Assembly: GCA_020851855.1 (NCBI GenBank)
Contig: JADZBY010000457.1
Coordinates: 1-47,154, forward strand
From: Anaerolineae bacterium
GTDB taxonomy: Bacteria; Chloroflexota; Anaerolineae; Aggregatilineales; UBA2796
DNA length: 47,154 nt
Reading direction: 5' to 3'
Shown: piece by piece, positions 6,009 to 12,325 of the stretch
Numbering within the stretch: the first letter of the stretch is position 1
Layout: each line of letters opens with the position of its first letter
The notes under the pieces: model-generated
Databases searched by the model: none
What the model saw: only the letters and a program-made list of their open reading frames with translations
Told to the model about the DNA's origin: nothing
Made by a program: the position numbers and the translations under genes

Positions 6009-6389
6009 ATGACGCCGCAGGAAGTGACCACACTCATTGGCTCATTCGGCTTCCCGATTGCGCTGATTCTCTTTTTGCTCATCTTCACCCAACGGACTGT
6101 CTGGCCCTATGTCGTTAAGCGCGTGGAGTTCCTGGATCAGGAGCGCGCCGAACGGCACAACCGCTACATCGCCCAGGTGGAGGCCTCGCGGGTGGCCCAG
6201 GAGACCAACACCAAAGTGCTGATGCTGTTGCAAGAGAAGCTGGAACAGCACGAATCTGGCGTTGACCGGAGGCTCGAAGACGTGAAGGTGGAAATCAAGT
6301 CGTATATCGACGTGAAGTATGACGCGCTGGTACGCGAGGTGCAGAGCCTTCGGGAGGGCCGGGAGGTTCGGGAGGGGCGCAGTCGATGA
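6009..6389 (+). CDS. Membrane-anchored coiled-coil protein, 126 aa
   Basis: One N-terminal membrane helix (GSFGFPIALILFLLIFTQ, residues about 11-28) followed by a long charged coiled coil (residues about 40-120). The layout resembles BhlA/UviB-type holins or XhlA-like lysis accessories and fits its place directly after the holin candidate. It overlaps the next gene by four bases (ATGA). The lysis role is inferred from context. Confidence 0.55.
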   Translation: MTPQEVTTLIGSFGFPIALILFLLIFTQRTVWPYVVKRVEFLDQERAERHNRYIAQVEASRVAQETNTKVLMLLQEKLEQHESGVDRRLEDVKVEIKSYIDVKYDALVREVQSLREGREVREGRSR

Positions 6390-6622
6390 ACCAGGCTTCA
6401 GCCACAGTCGCCTCTGACTACACGGTGCACGCGCCCAACGCCTACTGCCAGCGCGCGGCCAGGCGGCTCATCGCCCTCATGATGGAGAAGCGGCGCGAGC
6501 GCGGGAAACTGAACGGCAGCCGCATCAGCGTCTCATTCCACGGCCGGCGCATTTCGTTCTCGTATGACGAGCACCTCGGCGAGGAGGTGCTGTCGGCGGC
6601 GGATTGCCCGGACGATTTGTAG
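6386..6622 (+). CDS. Hypothetical 78-aa protein
   Basis: Translationally coupled to the coiled-coil gene. The product has a basic helical centre (QRAARRLIALMMEKRRERGK) and a beta-like end (RISVSFHGRRISFSYDEHLG). Not recognised. It stands between the lysis-like genes and the small terminase and may be a small DNA-binding or head protein. Confidence 0.5.
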   Translation: MNQASATVASDYTVHAPNAYCQRAARRLIALMMEKRRERGKLNGSRISVSFHGRRISFSYDEHLGEEVLSAADCPDDL

Positions 6623-6630
6623 GTACTGAG

Positions 6631-7215
6631 ATGGGCCTGAGCAATAAGCGGCGCGTGTTCGTCGAAGAGTATTTGAAGTGTTGGAACGCTTCAGAGGCAG
6701 CCCGGCGCGCGGGTTACTCGGTCAAGAACGCTGATGTGGTGGGCGCACGTTTGTTGGTAAATGTTGGTATTGCCGAGGCGATTGCGCGGCGGTTGAGTGA
6801 AATCCAGATGAGCACCGATGAGGTGCTGGCCAGGCTGACTGAACAGGCGCGCGGGTCGATGGCTGACTTCATCAACCCGGAGACGGACACGATTGACCTG
6901 GTGAAGGCACAGGAGGCCGGGAAACTCCATCTCATCAAATCATTCAGCCGCTCCATTGGCAAGACCCAGACCACGCGCATCGAACTCTACGACGCCCAGG
7001 CCGCTCTGGTGCAGATCGGGCGGGCCAGGGGGATGTTCGTGGATAAGATCGCGCCCACTGATCCCAGTGGCGAGCGCGAGTATCAGCCGGTGGGTGAAGA
7101 GGAACACGAGCGCGCGGCGCTGGAATTAACTGAATGGCGACTCAAGCAGATCGAAGCGTTGAATGGCTTAAATGCGACGCTGACCCGGCATACTTCATCG
7201 ACACCTACGGGGTGA
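6631..7215 (+). CDS. terS: Terminase small subunit
   Basis: DNA-recognition subunit of the packaging motor. The N-terminal part is a Terminase_2-type helix-turn-helix: KRRVFVEEYLKCWNASEAAR followed by RAGYSVKNADVVGARLLVNV, then helices with MSTDEVLARLTEQARGSMAD. Length 194 aa is usual. The ATG at 6631 is preferred over an upstream in-frame start at 6604. The last 27 residues overlap the start of the large subunit in another frame, and the last part is correspondingly low in family character. Adjacent to terL as in most siphoviruses. Confidence 0.85.
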   Translation: MGLSNKRRVFVEEYLKCWNASEAARRAGYSVKNADVVGARLLVNVGIAEAIARRLSEIQMSTDEVLARLTEQARGSMADFINPETDTIDLVKAQEAGKLHLIKSFSRSIGKTQTTRIELYDAQAALVQIGRARGMFVDKIAPTDPSGEREYQPVGEEEHERAALELTEWRLKQIEALNGLNATLTRHTSSTPTG

Positions 7216-8498
7216 TCGACTCCCCGCAAGCCGACGGTTACGCCCAGGAGCGCTTCCGGCTGTGGCCGGCGCAAGTCCAGTTGATGTGGCGCCTGCTGGC
7301 TGAGCGCCTGGTCATCATCCTAAAAGCACGTCAGCTTGGCATTTCGTGGTTGGCTTGCGGGTACGCGCTGTGGCTGTGCCTGTTTCGGCCTGGGCGTGTG
7401 GTGCTGTTGTTCAGCAAGGGCCAGCTCGAGGCGGACGAACTGCTCAGGCGCATCGGCGTGATGTATGTCTCTCTCCCTGAGTGGTTGCGTAACCGCGCGC
7501 CGGCGCTGGTCACCCAGAACGCGAGTGAACTGGCCTGGGCTAATGGATCTGTTGTCAGGTCGCTGCCGGCCACGCAGAACGCCGGCAGAACGTTCACAGC
7601 CTCACTGGTCATCATGGACGAGAGCGCCTTCATGCAGTGGGCGGAGACCTTGTACACCGCGCTCAAACCGACCATCGATGGCGGCGGGCAGCTCATCATC
7701 GTCTCGACGGCCAATGGCACGCGCGGCCTATTCCACAAGCTGTGGGTGAATGCTGTTAAAGGCGTCAACCGCTTCGTGCCGCTGTTCCTGAGCTGGCGCG
7801 CGAGGCCGGACCGGGACGAGGCCTGGCGCGCGAGGGTGGCCAGCGAGGCGATCTCGTCGGCGCTGGACCTGCAGGAGTATCCTGACACGCCTGACGATGC
7901 ATTCCAGAACACCGGCGGCGAGCGCTTCCTGCCCTCGATGAGCTGGTGGGATGCCTGCCGTGATAGCCTGCCGGCGCTCACGCGGCATGAGCCGATGGTG
8001 ATCGCGCTGGACGCGGCCACATCGAACGACTCGTTCGGCCTGATCGCGGTGACGCGCCATCCGGCAGACCATGAGCGCGTGGCCGTGCGGCACGTGCAGG
8101 AGTGGAAGCCCGTCAATGGCGTGGTTGACTTTAGAGAGCCTGAGCAGGTACTACGCGCACTAATTGCATCCTGGGGTGTGGCATGCGTGACGTATGATCC
8201 GTTTCAACTACACGACATGATGCAGCGTATGAAGGCCGAAGGCATTGCATATTTCAGGGAATTCCCTCAACAATCTCAACGCCTGGAGAGTGACAAGGCT
8301 CTACTGGATTTGATCGTGGCCCGCCGTATTGCACATGACGGCAATGAGGCATTACGAACGCACATTGAAAATGCAGACCGTAAGGTAGACGCCGAAAGCC
8401 GTAGGTTGCGTATCGTGAAACGAGAGCAATCCTTAAAAATTGATCTTGCTGTTGCGCTATCAATGTGCACTTACGTGTGCTTGCAATTACCCTTGTGA
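7134..8498 (+). CDS. terL: Terminase large subunit
   Basis: ATP-driven DNA packaging motor and nuclease. Walker A-like KARQLGIS at residues 64-71, Walker B with catalytic glutamate SLVIMDES at 157-164, motif III STANG near 191-195, and the nuclease domain with the first acidic residue in IALDAATSND near D293. The start at 7134 is kept although it overlaps terS by 82 bases, because the DPAYFIDTYGV block is a usual TerL N-terminal motif. From about base 8140 (residue 335 on) base composition turns clearly AT-richer up to the stop, next to the GIY-YIG gene, which suggests replacement of the 3' end together with that gene. Confidence 0.93.
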   Translation: MATQADRSVEWLKCDADPAYFIDTYGVIDSPQADGYAQERFRLWPAQVQLMWRLLAERLVIILKARQLGISWLACGYALWLCLFRPGRVVLLFSKGQLEADELLRRIGVMYVSLPEWLRNRAPALVTQNASELAWANGSVVRSLPATQNAGRTFTASLVIMDESAFMQWAETLYTALKPTIDGGGQLIIVSTANGTRGLFHKLWVNAVKGVNRFVPLFLSWRARPDRDEAWRARVASEAISSALDLQEYPDTPDDAFQNTGGERFLPSMSWWDACRDSLPALTRHEPMVIALDAATSNDSFGLIAVTRHPADHERVAVRHVQEWKPVNGVVDFREPEQVLRALIASWGVACVTYDPFQLHDMMQRMKAEGIAYFREFPQQSQRLESDKALLDLIVARRIAHDGNEALRTHIENADRKVDAESRRLRIVKREQSLKIDLAVALSMCTYVCLQLPL

Positions 8499-8501
8499 GC
8501 C

Positions 8502-8550
8502 TATAATCAGGGTGACGAGTTGCTCATTTGTTCCACCAAACGAGCAACTC
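8502..8550 (+). promoter_or_regulatory. Promoter-like box and hairpin before the GIY-YIG gene (module E)
   Basis: TATAAT (8502-8507), with TTGCAA 15 bp upstream, is followed by a 9-bp stem GAGTTGCTC (8517-8525)/GAGCAACTC (8542-8550) with an inner TTTG/CAAA pairing. There is no TCGAA box and no T-run, so it is only a distant relative of modules A-D. Hairpins ahead of homing nuclease genes are known in T-even phages, where they restrict expression to certain transcripts. Confidence 0.5.
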
Positions 8551-8578
8551 TAACCAAAACAACTAAGGGGATAGTTGG

Positions 8579-9361
8579 ATGGCTGCTGCTAAGTCTATCT
8601 CACTGAGTGGGGTCTATAAAATCACCTGCACGACTAACGGAAAGTTCTACATCGGTTCGAGCAACAACGTCATCAGAAGACTCAAGGATCACATCTATGC
8701 GTTGAATCGAGGCAGGCACGACAATCAATATCTGCAACACGCCTGGGACTTGCACGGCGGAGCCGCGTTTGAGTTTTGCGTGATTGAAGCGTGTAACACA
8801 CAGTCCCTACTGGAAGCGGAGCAGACATGGATGGATACGCTTGACGCATGTAATCGCTCAGTTGGGTACAACATCGGCATCTTTGCTGCGTCAGGGATGA
8901 GAGGCCGCAAGGCATCTGCTGAAACGAAAGAGAAGCAATCCAGAATTCGTCAGGGGAGAAAGCCGTCACCAGAGTCTGTTGCCAAAACCGCCCTGGGGCT
9001 TATGGGCCACGAATGTTTCGCTGAGACTAGGGAGAAAATATCCAGGGCCAAAAAGGGCAGAAAGGTATCCCCTGCATTTAGAGCGCATCTTCAGTCGATT
9101 AGCAAGGGCAGAAGATTCACGCAACAGCATCGTGATCGTATTGGTGCGGCAAACAGGCGGCGTGATCCAGAGGTATATCGGAGGGTGTCTGATGCGGTTG
9201 CGCACGACTATCTCTTGACTGATCCACAAGGGAATGTCTATCAGGTTCACGGGCTTAAGCAGTTTTGTGATACCCACGGTCTGAATTACACAAATGTGTC
9301 ATGTCATAGCGTCAGCGGGAAGCCCTACAAAGGTTGGAAATGTCAGCGGTTGCCGATTTAA
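8579..9361 (+). CDS. GIY-YIG homing endonuclease, 260 aa
   Basis: N-terminal GIY-YIG nuclease: GVYKITCTTNGKFYIGSSNN (residues 11-30) with the conserved Arg in VIRRLKDH and Glu in LLEAEQTWMD. The middle has several NUMOD3-like basic repeats (GRKASAETKEK, GRKPSPESVAK, GRKVSPAFRAH, GRRFTQQHRDR), and the end a NUMOD1-like DNA-binding segment (YLLTDPQGNVYQVHGLKQFC). This is the free-standing SegG-like type. It is AT-richer than the late genes and is inserted between terL and portal. Ribosome site AAGGGG. Confidence 0.9.
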   Translation: MAAAKSISLSGVYKITCTTNGKFYIGSSNNVIRRLKDHIYALNRGRHDNQYLQHAWDLHGGAAFEFCVIEACNTQSLLEAEQTWMDTLDACNRSVGYNIGIFAASGMRGRKASAETKEKQSRIRQGRKPSPESVAKTALGLMGHECFAETREKISRAKKGRKVSPAFRAHLQSISKGRRFTQQHRDRIGAANRRRDPEVYRRVSDAVAHDYLLTDPQGNVYQVHGLKQFCDTHGLNYTNVSCHSVSGKPYKGWKCQRLPI

Positions 9362-9370
9362 GGAGGGTTG

Positions 9371-9431
9371 TACAATACCCTAAGTCGAACGTCTCACAGA
9401 CGCGGCTGCTTAACCAGGCAGCCGCGTTTTT
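9371..9431 (+). promoter_or_regulatory. Late promoter-terminator module B (before portal)
   Basis: TACAAT (9371-9376), 8 bp, TCGAACGTCT (9385-9394), then a 9-bp stem CGCGGCTGC (9401-9409)/GCAGCCGCG (9418-9426) and TTTTT (9427-9431). The spacing between box and TCGAA equals modules A and C. The portal ATG follows 21 bases after the T-run with no clear Shine-Dalgarno. Confidence 0.7.
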
Positions 9432-9452
9432 ATTTGCCTATAGCCTATAGCC

Positions 9453-10958
9453 ATGGCACTCGATGAACTGACCCGTCATTCTGTCACCCGGCGCGAGGTG
9501 GAACAAGCGAGCGTCACCCGCATCATGATTGCGCCGGCGTTTGCAGATCCGCTTGTCTCGATCCCCTATGATCCGCCTGCCTACTGGAGCCCTGATCGTG
9601 ACGTGACCCTTCGGCGCGCGTTTCGCATGGATGGCCTGTGGTCCAGCGCCGTGCACATCGCGCTCACGCGCTTGTCCAGCCTCGGTTATGAGGTGGACGG
9701 CGACATTGGCCTGCGCGTCAAGCGCGCCAAGGAATCACTCGACCGCGACTGGGTCGGGCTGTTGCAGCGCTTTGGCAGAGCCTTCCTCACCTGTGACAAC
9801 GGCGGCTTCATCGAAGTGGTGCGCGCCACACAGGCAGCGGCCAGCCGCGTGCTGGGCTTTGTGCACCTCTCGTCTGCGCGCTGCATCAGGACCGGCAATG
9901 TCGAGACGCCGGTGCTGTATGTAGATCGCACAGGCCGCTACCACGAGCTGCGCGCCCACCAGGTCGCTGAGTTCTCAGACCTGCCCGACGAAGATTTCTA
10001 TGGGGTGGGCCTGTGCTCAACGTCGCGCGCCTATGACGCGATCTACGAGCACATTGCGGTTGCCAGCTACTTCAAAGAGCGTGTCACCGGCAGACGCCCG
10101 ACCGAGCTTCACATCGTGAGCGGCATGGGCCAACAGGCCATCGAGCAGGGCTTGCGCGCTGCGCATGAGGACGCTAGCGCGAAGGGGCTGGTCTCCTATA
10201 TGGGGGCGGCGATTGTGGCGAACCCCAATGCCACAGATCTGAAGGTCGAGACGATCCCGTTCATGTCGCTCCCGCCTGGCTATGACCAGGAGAAGCACGA
10301 AGAGTTAACACAGGTGCGCTACGCCGACGCGCTGGGCATTGACCCGGTGGAGCTGAACCCGCGCCTGATCGGCAATCGGGCGCTGGGGGCCGGTTCGCAG
10401 GCCCAGGTGCTCGACGAGAAACAGTCGAGCAAAGGCATGGTGGCGTTGCGCCAGCAGCTCATGCACTTCTTTAACGACACGGAGCGCTGGCACCCGCTGC
10501 CCAACGCCGTGACGTTCGCCTGGAGCGAGCGCGATCTTCGCGATCAGAAGGCCAAGGCTGAGATCAGCAAGACGCGGGCTGATGTCAGCGCCTCTCGCAT
10601 TGGCGCAGGCATCACCACAGCAGCACAGGAGTTGCAGGTGCAGGTCGATGACGGCGAACTGCCGGTGGAATTCCTGAAGACCGACCAGACGCCCGACGAG
10701 ACTCTCACCGACGAGGACAAAGCTGAGTTTTCTGAGGAGCAGGGCCAAGACCAGGGCGGCGAGCAACCCGAAGCGCCTGTTGCATCCGCTACGCCTACTG
10801 TACCCATTGCGCCCATCGCCCCGGTGCAGGTCGTGCAGAAGGAAGTCTCAGACGATGAGGTGACTAGACTGTTCGAGGCTGAACTGGAAGCAGCGCGCAA
10901 ACTCTACAGGAGCGTTCCAACCAATGGCCGTCCCCGCGCCTTTGCAGTTCCTGATTGA
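9453..10958 (+). CDS. Portal protein
   Basis: Dodecameric ring at the head vertex through which DNA passes. 501 aa, a usual size for SPP1/HK97-like portals. Typical portal blocks are visible: the early helix-strand section (RMDGLWSSAVHIALTRLSSLGYEV), the wing/clip section (FIEVVRATQAAASRVLGFVH and CIRTGNVETPVLYVD), and the stem/crown pattern with EELTQVRYADALGIDPVELN and NRALGAGSQAQVLDEKQSSK. The C terminus is acidic and Pro/Ala-rich. Position after terminase and before a MuF-like gene supports the call. The start has no visible Shine-Dalgarno. Confidence 0.85.
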   Translation: MALDELTRHSVTRREVEQASVTRIMIAPAFADPLVSIPYDPPAYWSPDRDVTLRRAFRMDGLWSSAVHIALTRLSSLGYEVDGDIGLRVKRAKESLDRDWVGLLQRFGRAFLTCDNGGFIEVVRATQAAASRVLGFVHLSSARCIRTGNVETPVLYVDRTGRYHELRAHQVAEFSDLPDEDFYGVGLCSTSRAYDAIYEHIAVASYFKERVTGRRPTELHIVSGMGQQAIEQGLRAAHEDASAKGLVSYMGAAIVANPNATDLKVETIPFMSLPPGYDQEKHEELTQVRYADALGIDPVELNPRLIGNRALGAGSQAQVLDEKQSSKGMVALRQQLMHFFNDTERWHPLPNAVTFAWSERDLRDQKAKAEISKTRADVSASRIGAGITTAAQELQVQVDDGELPVEFLKTDQTPDETLTDEDKAEFSEEQGQDQGGEQPEAPVASATPTVPIAPIAPVQVVQKEVSDDEVTRLFEAELEAARKLYRSVPTNGRPRAFAVPD

Positions 10959-11478
10959 TCAGCTCACACGCGCGATCGCGCAGCGCACCGCACGGTTCGA
11001 AGAGGACGGCGACGCGGAAAGCTGGCAGCGCGATCTGGAACACGAACTGACACGCTACCACACGTCCGCTTATATGGCCGGGCGTGGTAGTCCGACGATG
11101 AACGACAGTGGTGCGCGGTATGTGCGTGGCCAGGTCAAAGCGCAGATGGAGTTCCTGGACAATTTCCGGCTCGATATCCAGAACGCGCGCGAGTGGCGAG
11201 CGGGCTTCAACCGGCGCGCGGCCAGCTACGCCGAGGCGATTAAGAAGCCCTATTGGAAAGGCGCTACCGAGATATTGCCACTGCCAGCCATGCCAGCGGA
11301 GGGCACGCAGTGTCTGAACAACTGCAAGTGCGCCTGGGAGATCGACGTGATCGACGAGGAAGCAGGGGACTATGACGCCTACTGGCAGCGCGGCGCGACG
11401 GACTCGTGCCAGACCTGTATCGAGCGAGAGATGCGATGGAGGCCGGTGCGCATCCGGGGAGGCGTGTTGCAACTATGA
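10924..11478 (+). CDS. MuF-like head morphogenesis protein, 184 aa
   Basis: Overlaps the end of portal by 35 bases. The segment AEGTQCLNNCKCAWEIDVID with clustered cysteines near residues 120-140 and a second cluster DSCQTCIERE is typical of the C-terminal part of phage minor head proteins of the Mu gpF/SPP1 gp7 type; the N-terminal half is helical (WQRDLEHELTRYHTSAYMAG). Shorter than full MuF proteins. Likely a few copies per head, associated with the portal. Confidence 0.65.
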   Translation: MAVPAPLQFLIDQLTRAIAQRTARFEEDGDAESWQRDLEHELTRYHTSAYMAGRGSPTMNDSGARYVRGQVKAQMEFLDNFRLDIQNAREWRAGFNRRAASYAEAIKKPYWKGATEILPLPAMPAEGTQCLNNCKCAWEIDVIDEEAGDYDAYWQRGATDSCQTCIEREMRWRPVRIRGGVLQL

Positions 11479-11783
11479 ATACGCGAAACAAGACGGGATG
11501 CAAGTGGATGATGCGGCTGCTCGCGTTGCTGTTCCGTGAGCGCCTGGCCGCTTTGGCGCACGATGGTATCTGGGCCACCTGGACACGCTACCAGTTCAGC
11601 AAATGCCGCCCTTACAACGATGGCACGCTTGAAATGCCGGCATGGGCAGTGGAGCGCTGGACGCGCCAGGCGAACACGCCCTATTGTGAACTCCCAGAGA
11701 GTGAGCGTGCGAGTGATCGCGAACAGGCTGACAAGATGATTGCCGTCCTATGTGGCGGGGACTGGCGGGAGTGGGATTCGTGA
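11475..11783 (+). CDS. Hypothetical 102-aa head-region protein
   Basis: Coupled by ATGA to the MuF-like gene. The core (LAHDGIWATWTRYQFSKC, AWAVERWTRQANTPYCELPE, SDREQADKMIAVL) resembles a small protein often found in phage genomes in which a Trp-rich helix precedes an LPESE..SDR motif; its role is not established. Probably cytoplasmic and helical. Confidence 0.6.
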   Translation: MNTRNKTGCKWMMRLLALLFRERLAALAHDGIWATWTRYQFSKCRPYNDGTLEMPAWAVERWTRQANTPYCELPESERASDREQADKMIAVLCGGDWREWDS

Positions 11784-12232
11784 GATGCGTTGCGATTGTG
11801 CCGCGCGGCGATCTGCCTGATGCGAAGAGTATGGCGCGCGCCATCGAGAACACGCTGAACGGCGTGGCGCTGGACGTTCAGGTTGACTTCGGCGTGACGG
11901 TGCAGACCTGGAAGGAGAAACCGAAGTTCAACATCAAGCGTGAGAAGTATGCGCGCGTCATTTCAACGTCCAGCAAAATCTACCGCTTCGTGACACGAGG
12001 GACGAAGGTGCGGCGTGCGCTCATGTCGCCGGACTTCAGGCCGAAGACGCGCAACCGCTGGATCGGCTCGAACAAGGGCAGGGGCGGGGTGGTGTTCATC
12101 TCGAAGCGGCTGAAGCTGCCTGGGATCAAGGCGCGCGAGTTCGAGGAGACCATTCAGGCGAAGTGGCAGAAGCAAATGCCGAAGACTTTTCAGCGCGCGA
12201 TTGACGCGGAGGTCAGTCGCGCCCGCCGGTAA
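11780..12232 (+). CDS. Putative head-tail or minor tail protein, 150 aa
   Basis: GTG start at 11780 overlapping the previous stop, with GGGAG upstream. The protein is basic, with AIENTLNGVALDVQVDFGVT, then FNIKREKYARVISTSSKIYR and a helical C terminus (EFEETIQAKWQKQMPKTFQR). The length, basic character and pattern of one long helix at each end are like HK97 gp10-type connector proteins, but I cannot verify homology. Confidence 0.5.
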   Translation: MRCVAIVPRGDLPDAKSMARAIENTLNGVALDVQVDFGVTVQTWKEKPKFNIKREKYARVISTSSKIYRFVTRGTKVRRALMSPDFRPKTRNRWIGSNKGRGGVVFISKRLKLPGIKAREFEETIQAKWQKQMPKTFQRAIDAEVSRARR

Positions 12233-12241
12233 ATCTGGTTG

Positions 12242-12304
12242 TAGAATACAGTTAGTCGAACGTCTGACTTTAGGCGCGGCTCTCGAAAGAGGGCCGCGTT
12301 TTTT
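12242..12304 (+). promoter_or_regulatory. Late promoter-terminator module C (before protease/scaffold)
   Basis: TAGAAT (12242-12247), 8 bp, TCGAACGTCTG (12256-12266), then a 10-bp hairpin with a GAAA tetraloop (arms 12275-12284 and 12289-12298, one G-U pair) and TTTTTT (12299-12304). It is followed by the protease/scaffold gene 22 bases later. No -35 match. Confidence 0.72.
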
Positions 12305-12325
12305 GTTTTTCATTGCCTGGCACAA

